Source: Candidatus Fredericiella danica (lineage in GTDB: Bacteria; Chloroflexota; Anaerolineae; Caldilineales; Caldilineaceae). From it: a stretch of DNA of 64,000 bases. The stretch spans positions 248,001 through 312,000 of the forward strand of contig JADJPH010000002.1 in the NCBI GenBank assembly GCA_016713335.1, written 5' to 3'. The position numbers and the translations under genes are program-made. The first letter of the stretch is position 1. Every line of letters starts with the position of its first letter. Below the pieces are notes generated by a model. The model was not told the DNA's origin, made no database searches, and saw only the letters and a program-made list of their open reading frames with translations. Positions 28,345-38,851 of the stretch are shown piece after piece.

Positions 28345-29532
28345 GCCATTCCCTGCCCATCTGTTGGCCCAAACCATACCCTGTCATTCGGGCCACCGCG
28401 CCAGCCGGCAAGGTCAACGCTGATCACGCGATGCATCCAGCCCGTGCGCAGCCTGGTCTGTACCTCATCCCAATGCATGACACCGCTTGTGGCGTCCGCG
28501 CGTTCGACGCTGCATGCGCCCACCGCGACTGCGCTGGTGAGCACGCCTTCGATGCTTTGGCCGCGCAGCAGGCCGGCCAGCAACCCGGCAATCGTGCAGT
28601 CGCCCGCACCGGTGGTGCCCGCCTCTTTGATGTGGAAGCAGGTTGTATAGAGTTCACGGTTCAGCCAGCCGGTCAAGTCGACCGGGAGCAGGCCGCGCAG
28701 CCGACCCAGCCTTGCCGGGTCCGCCGAGGTGCGCAGATAAAGGCCATGCCCACCCAATTTGAGCGCCACGATGGCTGCCCCCATCGCCAGCAACTGATCC
28801 GAAACCCAGTGCAAAATCTCGCCGTCCGGGTTCAATCCGGTTTGGCCGCGCAGTTGCTCATAACGCGCGCGATCCAACATGAAGAGCGTTTCGTCGAGGC
28901 TTGGTGCGAAGATATCGACAAACGGCAGCGTCCGTTGCAGGATAGCGAGCCAATTGGCCTGGCCTGCTTCTGAGGCCGGGTCAGGTTGGGCCATGTCGAG
29001 CGACGTGACCACCCCCTTTTCTTGGACGGCGGCCATCAGCGCGGCCAACTCCACGCCTTCATTTTGGTACATGCGCTGCATGATTGGCGGATAGCCAAAG
29101 TGGAAGATGCGCGCCCGCGCCACCTGGTCGAGCGGGATATCGGCAGCGCCAAAGGTGTCATTGGCCCCAGGGCAATGGATGAAGATTCGGTCGATGCCGG
29201 GTGGGCTGATGACGAGTGTGTAGGACGAAGGGTCGTCACCGACCAGCATGCCGTCGGCAAGCGCTGGATCGTGGCGGCGAAGCACCCCGAGGATGGCCTC
29301 GCCAAACAAGTCACGTCCGATTTTTCCCATCAGTTGCACGGGTGTACCCAGCCGGTGCAGCGCAAGCCCGGTATTGGATACGGCGCCACCTGTTGACAGC
29401 AGGGCGGGGCCCACGCGTGAGGTGACCTGGACGCAGCAGCGTCTCGATCGGAACTACGGTTGCGCCGAACGCCGGGATGATGTCGATACAGATATGGCCC
29501 GCGACCACGACCTCGGGAGATTCATTGCCCAT
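28341..29532 (-). CDS. PfkB/ribokinase-family sugar kinase, frameshifted near N-terminus
   Basis: About 395 aa once joined. The N-terminal piece (MGNESPEVVVAGHICIDIIP) lies in one frame. After a 1-nt shift near 29430 the rest follows, with LLSTGGAVSNTGLALHRLGT, LMGKIGRDLFGE and the C-terminal signature GTTGAGDCTIAG. The ATG at 29532 lies inside the end of the upstream FGGY kinase gene (11-nt overlap) with AGGGTG before it. An earlier in-frame start at 29556 is less likely. Longer than usual ribokinases because of a C-terminal extension after residue ~330. Substrate is unknown; adenosine/ribose/fructose-type kinases share this fold. Confidence 0.85.
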
Positions 29533-31055
29533 CGTGCGCACCCTGTTGAATGGCATAGATGCTCTGGCTCAGGTTGCGTACAGATGGATAATACTGCTGA
29601 TAAACGTCATTAAAGATCCGCGTGTAGACTTCTGCATCGGCTGGATTTGGCTCGATGGGGGTTGAGGTGTAGCGGATCTGCTCGATTGCGGTTGGCAGAT
29701 CAGGGTAGACACCCGCAGCGAGACCGCCCAGCATGGCTGCGCCCAGCGTTGTGCCTTCATCGACACTGACGATGTTGACAGTCTGGGACAAAATCGACGC
29801 GAATCTGCATTTGCAGCTTGTTGCGCGTGACCCCGCCGATTGCGTAGATGGTATTTAGCCCACTCAACCCGACGTGGCGCAGCAGGGGCGTGAGTGAATT
29901 GCGGGCTTCCAGCGCAATCCCTTCCAGCACGGCGCGGAAAAGGACGCCGCGGGTCACATCCGTACTGAGACCGACGAAGGCGCCACGTGACTTTGGATCG
30001 ACATACGGTGCGTTGGCCAGCCGTAAATGGGGCAGGAAGGTAACGCCGAGGCTGCCGGCCGGCACCTGGGCTGCTTCCGCCATCAGCGTGTCGTAGTCGG
30101 CGCCGCCGCCAATGGCGTTACGGAACCAGTCGACGCACGCACCTGAGGTGTACTGCCCGCCAAAGACATAGTAACCACCGGCAACATGTGCTCCCTGGGA
30201 GTAGCCTTGCACACCGACCTGGGGATCGGCGAGCGGCTCCTTGAGCGGGAGAAAGATGGCTTCGGCGGTTCCCAGGGAGTTGAGCATCGTGCCGCTTTGG
30301 GTCACGCCGATTGCCAGTGCACCGCAGACATGATCGTGACCGCCGACGGCAATGACGGTTGTCAGGGGGAGTCCGGTTTCTGCTGCTGCGGCAGGGCGCA
30401 CCGGTCCAAGGCTGGTCCCGCTCGGCAACAAGGGGGGCAAGAAGTCGGTGCGCATCCCCAGGTCATCGAGGAGTTCGGTGTTCCACCGGAGTTGGTGCAG
30501 GTCCAGCATGAGCGTGCGCGATGCCAGAGAGTAATCGGTGGCGGCGACACCCGAGAGCCGGTAGGCGATGTAATCGGCCATGTAGAGCCAGACGCGCATC
30601 CGTGCAAATGCGTCGGGCTCGTGTTCGCGCAGCCAAAGCAGTTTGTTCAGGCTGTAGATAGATTCAAGCGGAAGCCCGGAACTGCGGAACAGCCGATCGG
30701 CGCCAATATGTTCCGCCAGCCAACGACCCTGGGGTTCCGTACGACCGTCGAACCAGGCGATCGCCGGATAGACGGGCCGGTCATTGGCGTCGAGGGGGAC
30801 GGCGCTTTCACCGACGCTGGTCACACCGATGCTGACGATTCGATCGCGGTCGACCTTGGATGTCACCTCCCGTAAGAGGGTGGTGGTGTTTTTCCACACT
30901 TCGTCCGGGTCAAAATAGGCCCAGCCTGGCCGTGGGTAATAGGTCGGCGTTGGCGCGCTGGCACCCGCGAGGACGCGACCGGTTGGGTCAAAGACGATGG
31001 CCTTGATATTGGTGGTGCCAAAATCAATGCCGACGAGCAGCGGATTGTTGAGCAT
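29522..31055 (-). CDS. FGGY carbohydrate kinase (second), frameshifted
   Basis: About 511 aa when joined. The main frame (31055 to about 29790) has LVGIDFGTTNIKAIVFD, VTSVGESAVPLD, VIAVGGHDHVCGALAIG, FLPHLRLANAPYVDP and TIYAIGGVTRNKLQMQIR. A 1-nt shift near 29785 leads into SQTVNIVSVDEGTTLGAAMLGG and the C-terminus, the expected end of an FGGY fold. It sits 3 nt after the permease stop and just before the PfkB gene. The sequence type is near L-fuculo-, glucono- or xylulokinases; specificity cannot be told. Confidence 0.88.
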
Positions 31056-31058
31056 AAT

Positions 31059-31850
31059 CTAGCCCTTGACCGCGCCAAGGGTAAGGCCGCGGATGATGTA
31101 GCGCTGGGCGAGCAGTGCCAGAATGGTTGGTGGTAGGATCGTGAGCAACACGCGTACGCCCACAAACCAAAACTGTACGCCGCGCGTATGTTCGGCGCCC
31201 GCAATCATGACGGGCATTTGGATGGCTTGATTCGACGTCAGCGACAAGGCGTATAGGAACTCATTCCAACTGAAGGCCATACAGATAATCCAAACCGCAA
31301 CCACGCCGGGCATAATCAAAGGCAGCGAGACGCGCAGAAATGCCTGAAACATGGACGCCCCGTCAACGAATGCAGCCTCTTCGAGTTCACGCGGCAACTC
31401 CCGAAACATCTGGCTCAAGATGATCACGGGGAAGGTGATGACAAACGTGGCATTCAGCAACACGAGTGAGAGCACGTTGTCGAGCAGTTTGAGTTCCGAC
31501 AGAAACCAGGTAGTGAGCCGGCCACTATCTACCCTGCGATACTGAAAGCGTGCCAGTGCGTACGCGGCAAAGACACCGAGCATTACCGCCAGCGTAGCAG
31601 CGCCGACAGAAATGATAAAGCTGTTCATCATGGCGCGCTGGATCTCGGGGATGGCGAGTTCCGCTTGCCAGTGTTCGAGTGTCGGTTGAAACTGGAGGAA
31701 AGGAATGTAGGTGTTGGTAAAGGTATCTGCCGGCTTCTTGATCGAGTTCAGGAACGCCCAGTAGAAGGGAAAGAGCACCCAGAATACGACAACAATGATG
31801 ACTCCCCAGATGGCGACTTTCTGCACCGCAGGTGTTTTGGTTTGCCGCAT
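31059..31850 (-). CDS. Carbohydrate ABC transporter permease, MalG type
   Basis: Inner-membrane subunit of a CUT1-type sugar importer, 263 aa, about six transmembrane helices. The EAA loop that docks the ATPase is present (LEEAAFVDGASMFQAFLRVSLPL), and the C-terminus ALLAQRYIIRGLTLGAVKG is typical. It lies 3 nt downstream of the partner permease. No ATPase gene is in the operon, so a shared MsmK/UgpC-like ATPase from elsewhere is implied. Confidence 0.93.
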   Translation of the reverse strand: MRQTKTPAVQKVAIWGVIIVVVFWVLFPFYWAFLNSIKKPADTFTNTYIPFLQFQPTLEHWQAELAIPEIQRAMMNSFIISVGAATLAVMLGVFAAYALARFQYRRVDSGRLTTWFLSELKLLDNVLSLVLLNATFVITFPVIILSQMFRELPRELEEAAFVDGASMFQAFLRVSLPLIMPGVVAVWIICMAFSWNEFLYALSLTSNQAIQMPVMIAGAEHTRGVQFWFVGVRVLLTILPPTILALLAQRYIIRGLTLGAVKG

Positions 31851-31853
31851 GGT

Positions 31854-32777
31854 CTACCTCTCAACCTCATAGATGCCGCGGATGCGGCCGTAAAGCACTG
31901 CGATGATGATGCTGACGATCACGAGCAGAAGCAGGCCCTGGGCAGAAGCATAGCCGTGGTCAAAGAAACGCAGGGCTGTGCGATAGGTGAACAGGCTATA
32001 GACTTCCGTCGCGCGACCGGGGCCACCTAATGTCAGGCTGGCAGGAATATCGAAGACTTTAAAGGCTTCGATCAGGCGTAACATCAGAATGAGCCAGAGG
32101 GTCGGCGCCATCAGCGGTAATGTCATGCTCCAGAACTTCTGCCAGCCCGTTGCGCCATCGACATCGGCTGCCTCGAATAGGTCAATTGGCAGACCTTGCA
32201 AGCCTGCCAGCGATACCAAAAACACAAACGGCGTCCATTGCCAAATATCAATGATCATAATGGCTACCAATGCCCAGAATGGGTTGGAAAGCCAGGGTAC
32301 GTCACCATACCCAAAGACGCGCAACACCGAGTTAATCGGGCCATTGGCCTCATAAAAAAGGGTGATACTCAGGTAGCCGATTGCCACCGGTGTTGCAAAG
32401 AGTGGCAGAATCATGATTGCTCGCAGCACACTACGCCCGCGCATTTCACGGTTCAGCAGCAGCGCCAGGCCAAAGCCCAGCACCATCTGAACGGTCACTG
32501 TCACCACTACGAATATGATGGTAACGCGCAGCGCCGAGTGTAGGTTGGGGTCCGTAAACAGGCGCCGGTAATTCTCTAAACCGACAAACTGGTTGAAGCG
32601 CCCGAAACGGAAGCTAAAAAAGCTTGTGTAAACTGCATAGAGCAGTGGAAAGATCGTGAAGATTAGAATCCAAAAGATTGCAGGCGAGAGGAAAAAATAC
32701 TTTGCCCTACTTTTAGAGGGTGGTCTTCCGGTCGGATTGGTGGCCGTCTGGTTTGCGGTCGATGCAGTTTGCGCCAT
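31854..32777 (-). CDS. Carbohydrate ABC transporter permease, MalF type
   Basis: Partner permease, 307 aa, six or more hydrophobic segments (YFFLSPAIFWILIFTIFPLLYAV first). EAA loop FEAADVDGATGWQKFWSMTLPLMAPT. The start is the ATG at 32777, giving a Ser/Thr/Gln-rich cytoplasmic N-terminus; the open frame to 32858 is upstream non-coding sequence. Follows the binding protein across a hairpin. Confidence 0.92.
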   Translation of the reverse strand: MAQTASTANQTATNPTGRPPSKSRAKYFFLSPAIFWILIFTIFPLLYAVYTSFFSFRFGRFNQFVGLENYRRLFTDPNLHSALRVTIIFVVVTVTVQMVLGFGLALLLNREMRGRSVLRAIMILPLFATPVAIGYLSITLFYEANGPINSVLRVFGYGDVPWLSNPFWALVAIMIIDIWQWTPFVFLVSLAGLQGLPIDLFEAADVDGATGWQKFWSMTLPLMAPTLWLILMLRLIEAFKVFDIPASLTLGGPGRATEVYSLFTYRTALRFFDHGYASAQGLLLLVIVSIIIAVLYGRIRGIYEVER

Positions 32778-32864
32778 AGATTGAGGTTCCCGTGCAGATG
32801 CCAGTGGATAAACTGGGGCAAATCGGAATAGTTCGCGACGCAGGTCGTACCAGAGCATGGTAGC

Positions 32865-32894
32865 GGGCGAGGCGCCGATGAAGACGCCTCGCCC
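32865..32894 (-). terminator. Intercistronic hairpin after the binding-protein gene
   Basis: A 10-bp GC-rich perfect stem (32865-32874 with 32885-32894) and a 10-nt loop, 31 bases after the binding-protein stop on the minus strand and before the permeases. No U tract; probably protects the binding-protein mRNA or trims read-through. Confidence 0.65.
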
Positions 32895-32924
32895 CCTATT
32901 CGCGACTAAAGCAATGCCTCGTGC

Positions 32925-34577
32925 TTATTGCAGGTCAAGCGACTTCTTGTAAATCTCGTCCTGCAGGTCACGGCCCAGGCGGTCGGTAATCTGATTGAAA
33001 TCATCGACCGTCGCCTTCAACGCTTCCTCAGGTGTCTTCTGGCCGGTTGCGGCTTCCGACAAGTGGATGTCGAGAGCGGTCCAGTATTCGAACGTGCCTG
33101 GGATGCGCAGATACGGGAACTGCTGCTCGGCGCCGAAGTTGCCGAAGTATGCATTGGTGTACTCCTCTGCATCCTTCGCATCCCAGCCTGCCGCTACGTA
33201 CCCGTCAATGCTATTTGTGCCGTTTGGCGGCAGGTAGTGGCTGATCCGGCCAGGATCCACGCCGTCCCAACCACGGTAGGCATAGACGATGGACTTCTCT
33301 TTGGTCGCCATCAGCGCCAACAGATAATACGTGCATTCTGGGGCATCGGAGAACTTCGAGATCACACCGGACCAGGAACCGCCGGTTGTGTTGCCCACTT
33401 TGTTGACGCCATCGACCGTCTTCCATTCACCGGCCGTGACATCGTAGTATTCTGTCGTGCCGGGCATTGGGGCGGAACCTGTCTTGCCCCTCACTGCGCT
33501 GCCTTCTTGCTGCGCCAGGGCGCCAAGGTCACCCCACGTGAAGGTGAGGGCGGCTTCGCCACGCAGGAAGTGATCCCACGCCTCGCCGAGACTCCAACCC
33601 ATCATCGCTTCGGGGCCGAACTGAATCAGGTCGACCAGGGTTTCCATTGCCTTCTGATGGCCAGGGCTGTCCATCAGGGGCGCCATCGTCTCTGGGTCAA
33701 ACCAGAACAGTTTCGGGTTGTCCGGGCCGATGACGAATGGGGCGGCGAATGACATGAAGTGGAACATGCCTTGACCGCCGACCTTGAGATGCATGGTCAG
33801 ACCGTCGTCCGGCGTGCCATCGCCATTCAGATCCTTGCCGTCGAAGTACTCAGCGACGTCACGGAATTCCTGCCAGGTGTCTGGAACCTTCAAGTCATAG
33901 CCATATTTCTCCTTGAAGGCGGCCTGGTGTGCAGGATCTTCAAGCAGATCGCGGCGGTAATACATGACCTGGCCGTCGTGATCGTTGGCGACCATGTACT
34001 TCTTGCCGTCGTAGCTGAGCAAGTCCTGTGGACCACTTTGTACGTCTTCGATTTCCCACTTGGGGTACTTGCCGGTGGTGTCGTTGTAGTACTCGTCGTA
34101 CGGAATGATGTAGTCGCCACCGACCAGGTCGCCCAACCACCATGCACCGGCGATGGAGGTGTCGTCTTGACCCGTGCCGGTGGTCATGTCAGTCATCAGT
34201 TTGGGGAAATGCTCCGCAAAGGGCACTTCAACGACCTCAAGTTTGGCACCAGTGGCCGCCTCAAACTCGTCACGAACTTCGTAGAATGGACCCGAGATCG
34301 GTCCCTTTTCGCCAGCGGTGTTCACGATGACGGAGACGGTCTTGTCTTTGCAGAAGCAAGCTTCGCCTTCGCAAGGTTGGGCCACGATTGGCGGGAGTAA
34401 CTCGCCAGCCGTAACGACCGTCGCCGCCTGGCCTTCTTCTACAACGGGTCCACCTTCGGTAGTTGTGGCTCCACCGTCTGCCGGTGCTGCCGGGGCGCCT
34501 GTCGACGGAGCACAAGCTGACAAGATGAGCGAGGCTAATACCAATACACTCAGGAGCAAATACATGGGTCTACGCAT
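32925..34577 (-). CDS. Extracellular sugar-binding lipoprotein of an ABC transporter
   Basis: Solute-binding protein family 1-like, 550 aa. Lipoprotein signal MRRPMYLLLSVLVLASLILSAC (lipobox LSAC), A/P/G/T linker, then a mature region that is long for the family. Recognisable parts are FYEVRDEFEAATGAKLEVVEVPFAEH, YDEYYNDTTGKYPKW, a Ca-binding-like DLNGDGTPDDG and FTWGDLGALAQ. The start is the ATG at 34577 behind GAGGAG; a TTG two codons upstream is the alternative. First gene of a nine-gene operon. A promoter (34907-34939) and a leader of about 320 bases precede it. Confidence 0.92.
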   Translation of the reverse strand: MRRPMYLLLSVLVLASLILSACAPSTGAPAAPADGGATTTEGGPVVEEGQAATVVTAGELLPPIVAQPCEGEACFCKDKTVSVIVNTAGEKGPISGPFYEVRDEFEAATGAKLEVVEVPFAEHFPKLMTDMTTGTGQDDTSIAGAWWLGDLVGGDYIIPYDEYYNDTTGKYPKWEIEDVQSGPQDLLSYDGKKYMVANDHDGQVMYYRRDLLEDPAHQAAFKEKYGYDLKVPDTWQEFRDVAEYFDGKDLNGDGTPDDGLTMHLKVGGQGMFHFMSFAAPFVIGPDNPKLFWFDPETMAPLMDSPGHQKAMETLVDLIQFGPEAMMGWSLGEAWDHFLRGEAALTFTWGDLGALAQQEGSAVRGKTGSAPMPGTTEYYDVTAGEWKTVDGVNKVGNTTGGSWSGVISKFSDAPECTYYLLALMATKEKSIVYAYRGWDGVDPGRISHYLPPNGTNSIDGYVAAGWDAKDAEEYTNAYFGNFGAEQQFPYLRIPGTFEYWTALDIHLSEAATGQKTPEEALKATVDDFNQITDRLGRDLQDEIYKKSLDLQ

Positions 34578-34748
34578 GGACAATCTCTCCTCTGATGGTT
34601 TTTACGTGAATTGGTTTTTTGAACGGTTGGACTGCATACGGTCGTACTGACGACGAGTCTCATGCGGTATTTTGCTGAGTGACTTCTCCTTTCTTTGAGC
34701 GCAAATCTGCACGCAACTCCGACAGGGTCAATCAACTGCTATCCGTGA

Positions 34749-34791
34749 CGCCACAGGTTACCTGCAACGGCAGGGGCAACCCAAAGTGGCG
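34749..34791 (-). promoter_or_regulatory. Nested hairpin in the operon leader
   Basis: Three nested stems: CGCCAC/GTGGCG outside (34749-34754 with 34786-34791), GGTT/AACC in the middle, CCTGC/GCAGG inside, with a 4-nt loop. It sits in the leader of the binding-protein mRNA, about 170 bases before its ATG. No known riboswitch class is recognised. Confidence 0.4.
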
Positions 34792-34906
34792 AGACACGCA
34801 ACAACTATCGGGGCGGAAAGGCATACTGGGCGCTGGTGGAAGGGACTGAACCAGTGCTGACTATACCTGTACATCTGCGTATTGTCTCGAATTGGTTCTA
34901 TTCCGA

Positions 34907-34939
34907 ACTGTAACGAATCCCTTCACATTTGTCAATAGC
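34907..34939 (-). promoter_or_regulatory. Promoter of the second sugar operon
   Basis: On the minus strand GCTATTGACA (34939-34930), a 17-bp spacer, then TACAGT (34912-34907). Same extended -35 sequence and spacing as the promoters at 13761 and 45529. Confidence 0.75.
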
Positions 34940-34968
34940 AGATACCATGCAGCCCTGGCGCTGTTGCG

Positions 34969-36051
34969 TTAGCTGCTGCTGACATCGATTACGACCTTCA
35001 CGACCTGATCATCATACCCATGATTCATTGCCACGGCTGCCGGCGTCGCTTCCAGCGGAATGCGATGTGACACGATCCCATTCAAATCGACTGCACCGCT
35101 CTGCACGAGTTTAATGGCGCGCGGATAAACATGTTTCATGCGCCGCGAGATGCGGATCGTCAGCCCTTTCCGCCGTGCCGTAGAATGCTTCATCTCCAAC
35201 TTATCAGGTCCAGGAATGCCCACCAGCACGACGCGGCCACCCATGCGCCATGTCGGCGGCCTGCTGGATGGAATGGTCCGCCCACGCCGCCTCGATGGCA
35301 ACGTCGACACCACGCCCGTTCGTCGCCTCATTGACCGCGGCCACGGGTTCCACTTCCGGAAGTTGATGGGGATCGCCCCGTAGCGCGCCGCCATCGCCAG
35401 TCGCCAGGGGAACTGATCCACCACATAGATCGGCGTCGCACCCGACAGCCTTGCTAGCTGGAGAATGTAGAGGCCAATGGCGCCTGCGCCCAGGATCGCG
35501 ACGCTGTCTGCCACGCGCAGCCTGGCTAGATCGACGGCATGGATGGCGATGCCCAGCGGTTCAAGGAGCGCACCTGCCGAATCGTCGATCTCATCCGGGA
35601 TCGGGAAACAGGTATGCGCCGGCATGATCATATATTCTGCAAGGCTGCCCGGGTCCGGGTAGGTGCCGCAGAAGTGCATACGATGGCACAGATTGGGGTG
35701 GCCCTGCTCGCACATCTCGCAGCGCCCGCAGGGCTGCGCCGGGTCCACTGCTACGCGCGCACCGGGTTTCAATGGCGCAAACTCGCCGTCAAAAGCGTCG
35801 GGACCGACCGCCTCCACCACGGCTGAGAATTCGTGCCCCAGAATCATCGGCGTGAGCACCACGGCGTCGCCGATCCGGCCGTCCTGGTAGGTGTGCAGAT
35901 CGCTGCCGCAGATGCCGACCGCACAAATCCGCAGCAGCGCTTCGCCGGGACCAGGCGGCGGTGGCAGCGGCACGCGGTCGACGCGCAGGTCACGCGGGCC
36001 GTGGAGCCGGGCAGCGAGCATAGTATTGGGAGCGGATGGATCGTTGGGCAT
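34969..36051 (-). CDS. Zinc-dependent polyol dehydrogenase (MDR), with compensating frameshifts
   Basis: A 360-aa medium-chain dehydrogenase near the L-iditol/xylitol/threonine type. Zinc motifs are GICGSDLHTYQDG and GHEFSAVVE; the structural cysteines are in CGRCEMCEQGHPNLC; the Rossmann motif is GAGAIGLYILQLA. The C-terminal half ends HVYPRAIKLVQSGAVDLNGIVSHRIPLE. Between about 35247 and 35357 the frame is shifted: the alternative frame there reads EVEPVAAVNEATNGRGVDVA, as expected. A missing 1 nt and a missing 2 nt cancel, leaving the ORF open but with about 35 wrong residues. Last gene of the polyol operon. Start at 36051; 36021 is possible. Confidence 0.87.
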   Translation of the reverse strand: MPNDPSAPNTMLAARLHGPRDLRVDRVPLPPPPGPGEALLRICAVGICGSDLHTYQDGRIGDAVVLTPMILGHEFSAVVEAVGPDAFDGEFAPLKPGARVAVDPAQPCGRCEMCEQGHPNLCHRMHFCGTYPDPGSLAEYMIMPAHTCFPIPDEIDDSAGALLEPLGIAIHAVDLARLRVADSVAILGAGAIGLYILQLARLSGATPIYVVDQFPWRLAMAARYGAIPINFRKWNPWPRSMRRRTGVVSTLPSRRRGRTIPSSRPPTWRMGGRVVLVGIPGPDKLEMKHSTARRKGLTIRISRRMKHVYPRAIKLVQSGAVDLNGIVSHRIPLEATPAAVAMNHGYDDQVVKVVIDVSSS

Positions 36052-36098
36052 GCGAAATCTTTGACCGGAAAATCTGTGAGATTGTTGATAATTCTTAC

Positions 36099-36647
36099 TT
36101 ATTCTAGATTTGTGTGCCTTTTCCTCAGGTCTTCTGTCGTCTCGCCGCGCTGCGCTTGCAGCACCGGCACCACCGCATCGAAGAGGATCCACATTGCCTG
36201 TTCGAATGCAGACCCCATCGCCTGGTGTGAACTGCTGCCTTCGCCCTCGGCCATGGTTTGGGCAGGTAGCACGAGCACGGCATCAGCCATCTGTGGTAAA
36301 GATCCCCCCGGCTGGGCGGTCACCATAAAGACTTTTGCGCCTGCCCGCTGGGCAATGCCAGCCAGCGCTTCCACAGTTCCAAGATAACCTGGTCCGCATG
36401 CAACCAGGAATAGCATGCCCGGTCCTGCCGGCGGGGTGGTCATGTCGCCGGTCACGGCCACTGGGATGCCCAGGTGCATGAGCCGCATGGCAAAGCTGCG
36501 CATGACCAGCCCCTCACGGCCCAGCCCATGCACGATGACAAGCTTTGCGTCGAGGATTGCCTGCGCCAGTGCATCGACCTGCGTGGGGTCGACCCCACGC
36601 AGGACCCGGTCGATCTCATCGAGTATCTGACGAGCAGTAGTGTACAT
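36099..36647 (-). CDS. SIS-domain sugar isomerase, 6-phospho-3-hexuloisomerase-like
   Basis: A 182-aa single SIS-domain protein. Motifs are IVHGLGREGLVMRSFAMRLMHLG, DMTTPPAGPGMLFLVACGPG, KVFMVTAQPGGSLPQMADAVLVLPA and MGSAFEQAMWILFDAVV, matching the length and pattern of 6-phospho-3-hexuloisomerases (arabino-3-hexulose-6-P to fructose-6-P). No hexulose-6-phosphate synthase is in the window, so in this polyol operon it may isomerise another ketose phosphate. It lies 18 nt after a dehydrogenase gene. Confidence 0.85.
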   Translation of the reverse strand: MYTTARQILDEIDRVLRGVDPTQVDALAQAILDAKLVIVHGLGREGLVMRSFAMRLMHLGIPVAVTGDMTTPPAGPGMLFLVACGPGYLGTVEALAGIAQRAGAKVFMVTAQPGGSLPQMADAVLVLPAQTMAEGEGSSSHQAMGSAFEQAMWILFDAVVPVLQAQRGETTEDLRKRHTNLE

Positions 36648-36665
36648 AATTAAACGGTTATCTGG

Positions 36666-37758
36666 TTATGGTCGCAAGGTGACCTTGATGGATTCGGTAC
36701 CCTTGCGGACCAATTCGATGCCCTTGTCGAAATCCTGCAAAGGCAACTGATGCGTCAAGATCCGGTCCATTGGCAGCAGCCCCTTGGCCAACATGTCGAT
36801 GGCGATCGGATAGCAGTATGGGCTGAGATGTGAACCGTGGATATTGAGTTCCTTGAGATCCCCGATGATCGTCCAGTCCACCGTCACCGGTTCGCGCATG
36901 ACGCTGAATTCGACAAAGGTGCCCAGCCGCCGGATCATATCCAGCCCCTGCTTCACGGCAGCGGGATGACCGGTTGCCTCGATATAGACGTCGCAGCCAT
37001 AGCCGTCGGTCAGCTTGAGCACTTCTTCCACGACATCGACGTTGTTGGGATTTAGCCCCAGGTCAGCGCCGCAGGCTTTGGCGACGTCTAGCCGTTCGTC
37101 GTTGAAATCGATGACCGCAAGCAGACCAGGTCCCTTCAACCTTGCAGCTGCCACCATGCCCAGCCCCAGGGGGCCGGCGCCGGCGATGACAACGACGTCG
37201 CCCAACTCTATGTTGCCGCGCTGGACGGCATGGATCGAGCAACCCAAGGGTTCGATAAACGCGGCATGCGGTGCGGGCACCGTGTCTGGCACTTTGTAGT
37301 TGCGTGCGTTGCGCGGCAGCAAAACATAGTCGGCCATGGCGCCAAAGGCGCGCTGGCGAAAGCCATAGACGTCGCCATTTGGGCACATCCAATACTTGCC
37401 GCTGTTACAGAACCGGCAATTGCCACACGGCACGATTTGTTCGGACACGGCCAGGTCACCGAGGGCAAGACCGTACTTCGGCCCAGCGCCTTCGCCGAGC
37501 GCAACGACACGGCCGACAAATTCGTGACCGGGAATCACCGGCGGCTGGGCGTAGCCGGATTTGCCGTCGCTGCCCCAGAAGAGCGGCGCCGAGCCAACAC
37601 TTGAGATCGCTGGCGCAAATGCCGGCATATTCAACCTTGAGCACCACCTCGCCCGGACCGGGCTCCGGGGTGCGCCATTCTTCGTACCGATAGTCCTGTG
37701 GGCCGTGACAGACCACGGCGGCCATAGTTTCGGGGAGGCGTTCGAGTGCGTCGTACAT
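36666..37758 (-). CDS. Erythritol/L-threitol dehydrogenase-like zinc enzyme, frameshifted
   Basis: MDR-family dehydrogenase of about 363 aa after joining. The first 50 residues (MYDALERLPETMAAVVCHGP, AGICASDLKC) lie in one frame. After a 1-nt shift near 37595 the rest follows: PLFWGSDGKSGYAQPPVIPG, HEFVGRVVALGEG, the cysteine loop CGNCRFCNSGKYWMC, and GAGPLGLGMVA. The GICASDLKC...FWG pattern and length resemble EltD-type threitol/erythritol dehydrogenases, which form L-erythrulose. That specificity is a guess from the family. Located among four other dehydrogenases. Confidence 0.85.
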
Positions 37759-37787
37759 GATTGGGGCCTCGAGTTTGGAATTACGAA

Positions 37788-38795
<1,008 letters not shown>

Positions 38796-38851
38796 AGAGC
38801 GACCTCATCTGCAAAGGAAGGAAATAGCAGGAAAATTGACCATTGTTTTTC

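Larger units (their letters stand above)
34578..34968 (-). promoter_or_regulatory. Promoter and long leader of the second sugar operon
   Basis: A 391-base non-coding stretch between two operons. It contains the promoter at 34907-34939, a structured element at 34749-34791 and a GAGGAG RBS. No open frame here is credible. Three ATTCG/TTCG-type elements around 34895-34925 may be regulator sites, but no palindrome like those of the LacI loci is visible. Confidence 0.6.
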
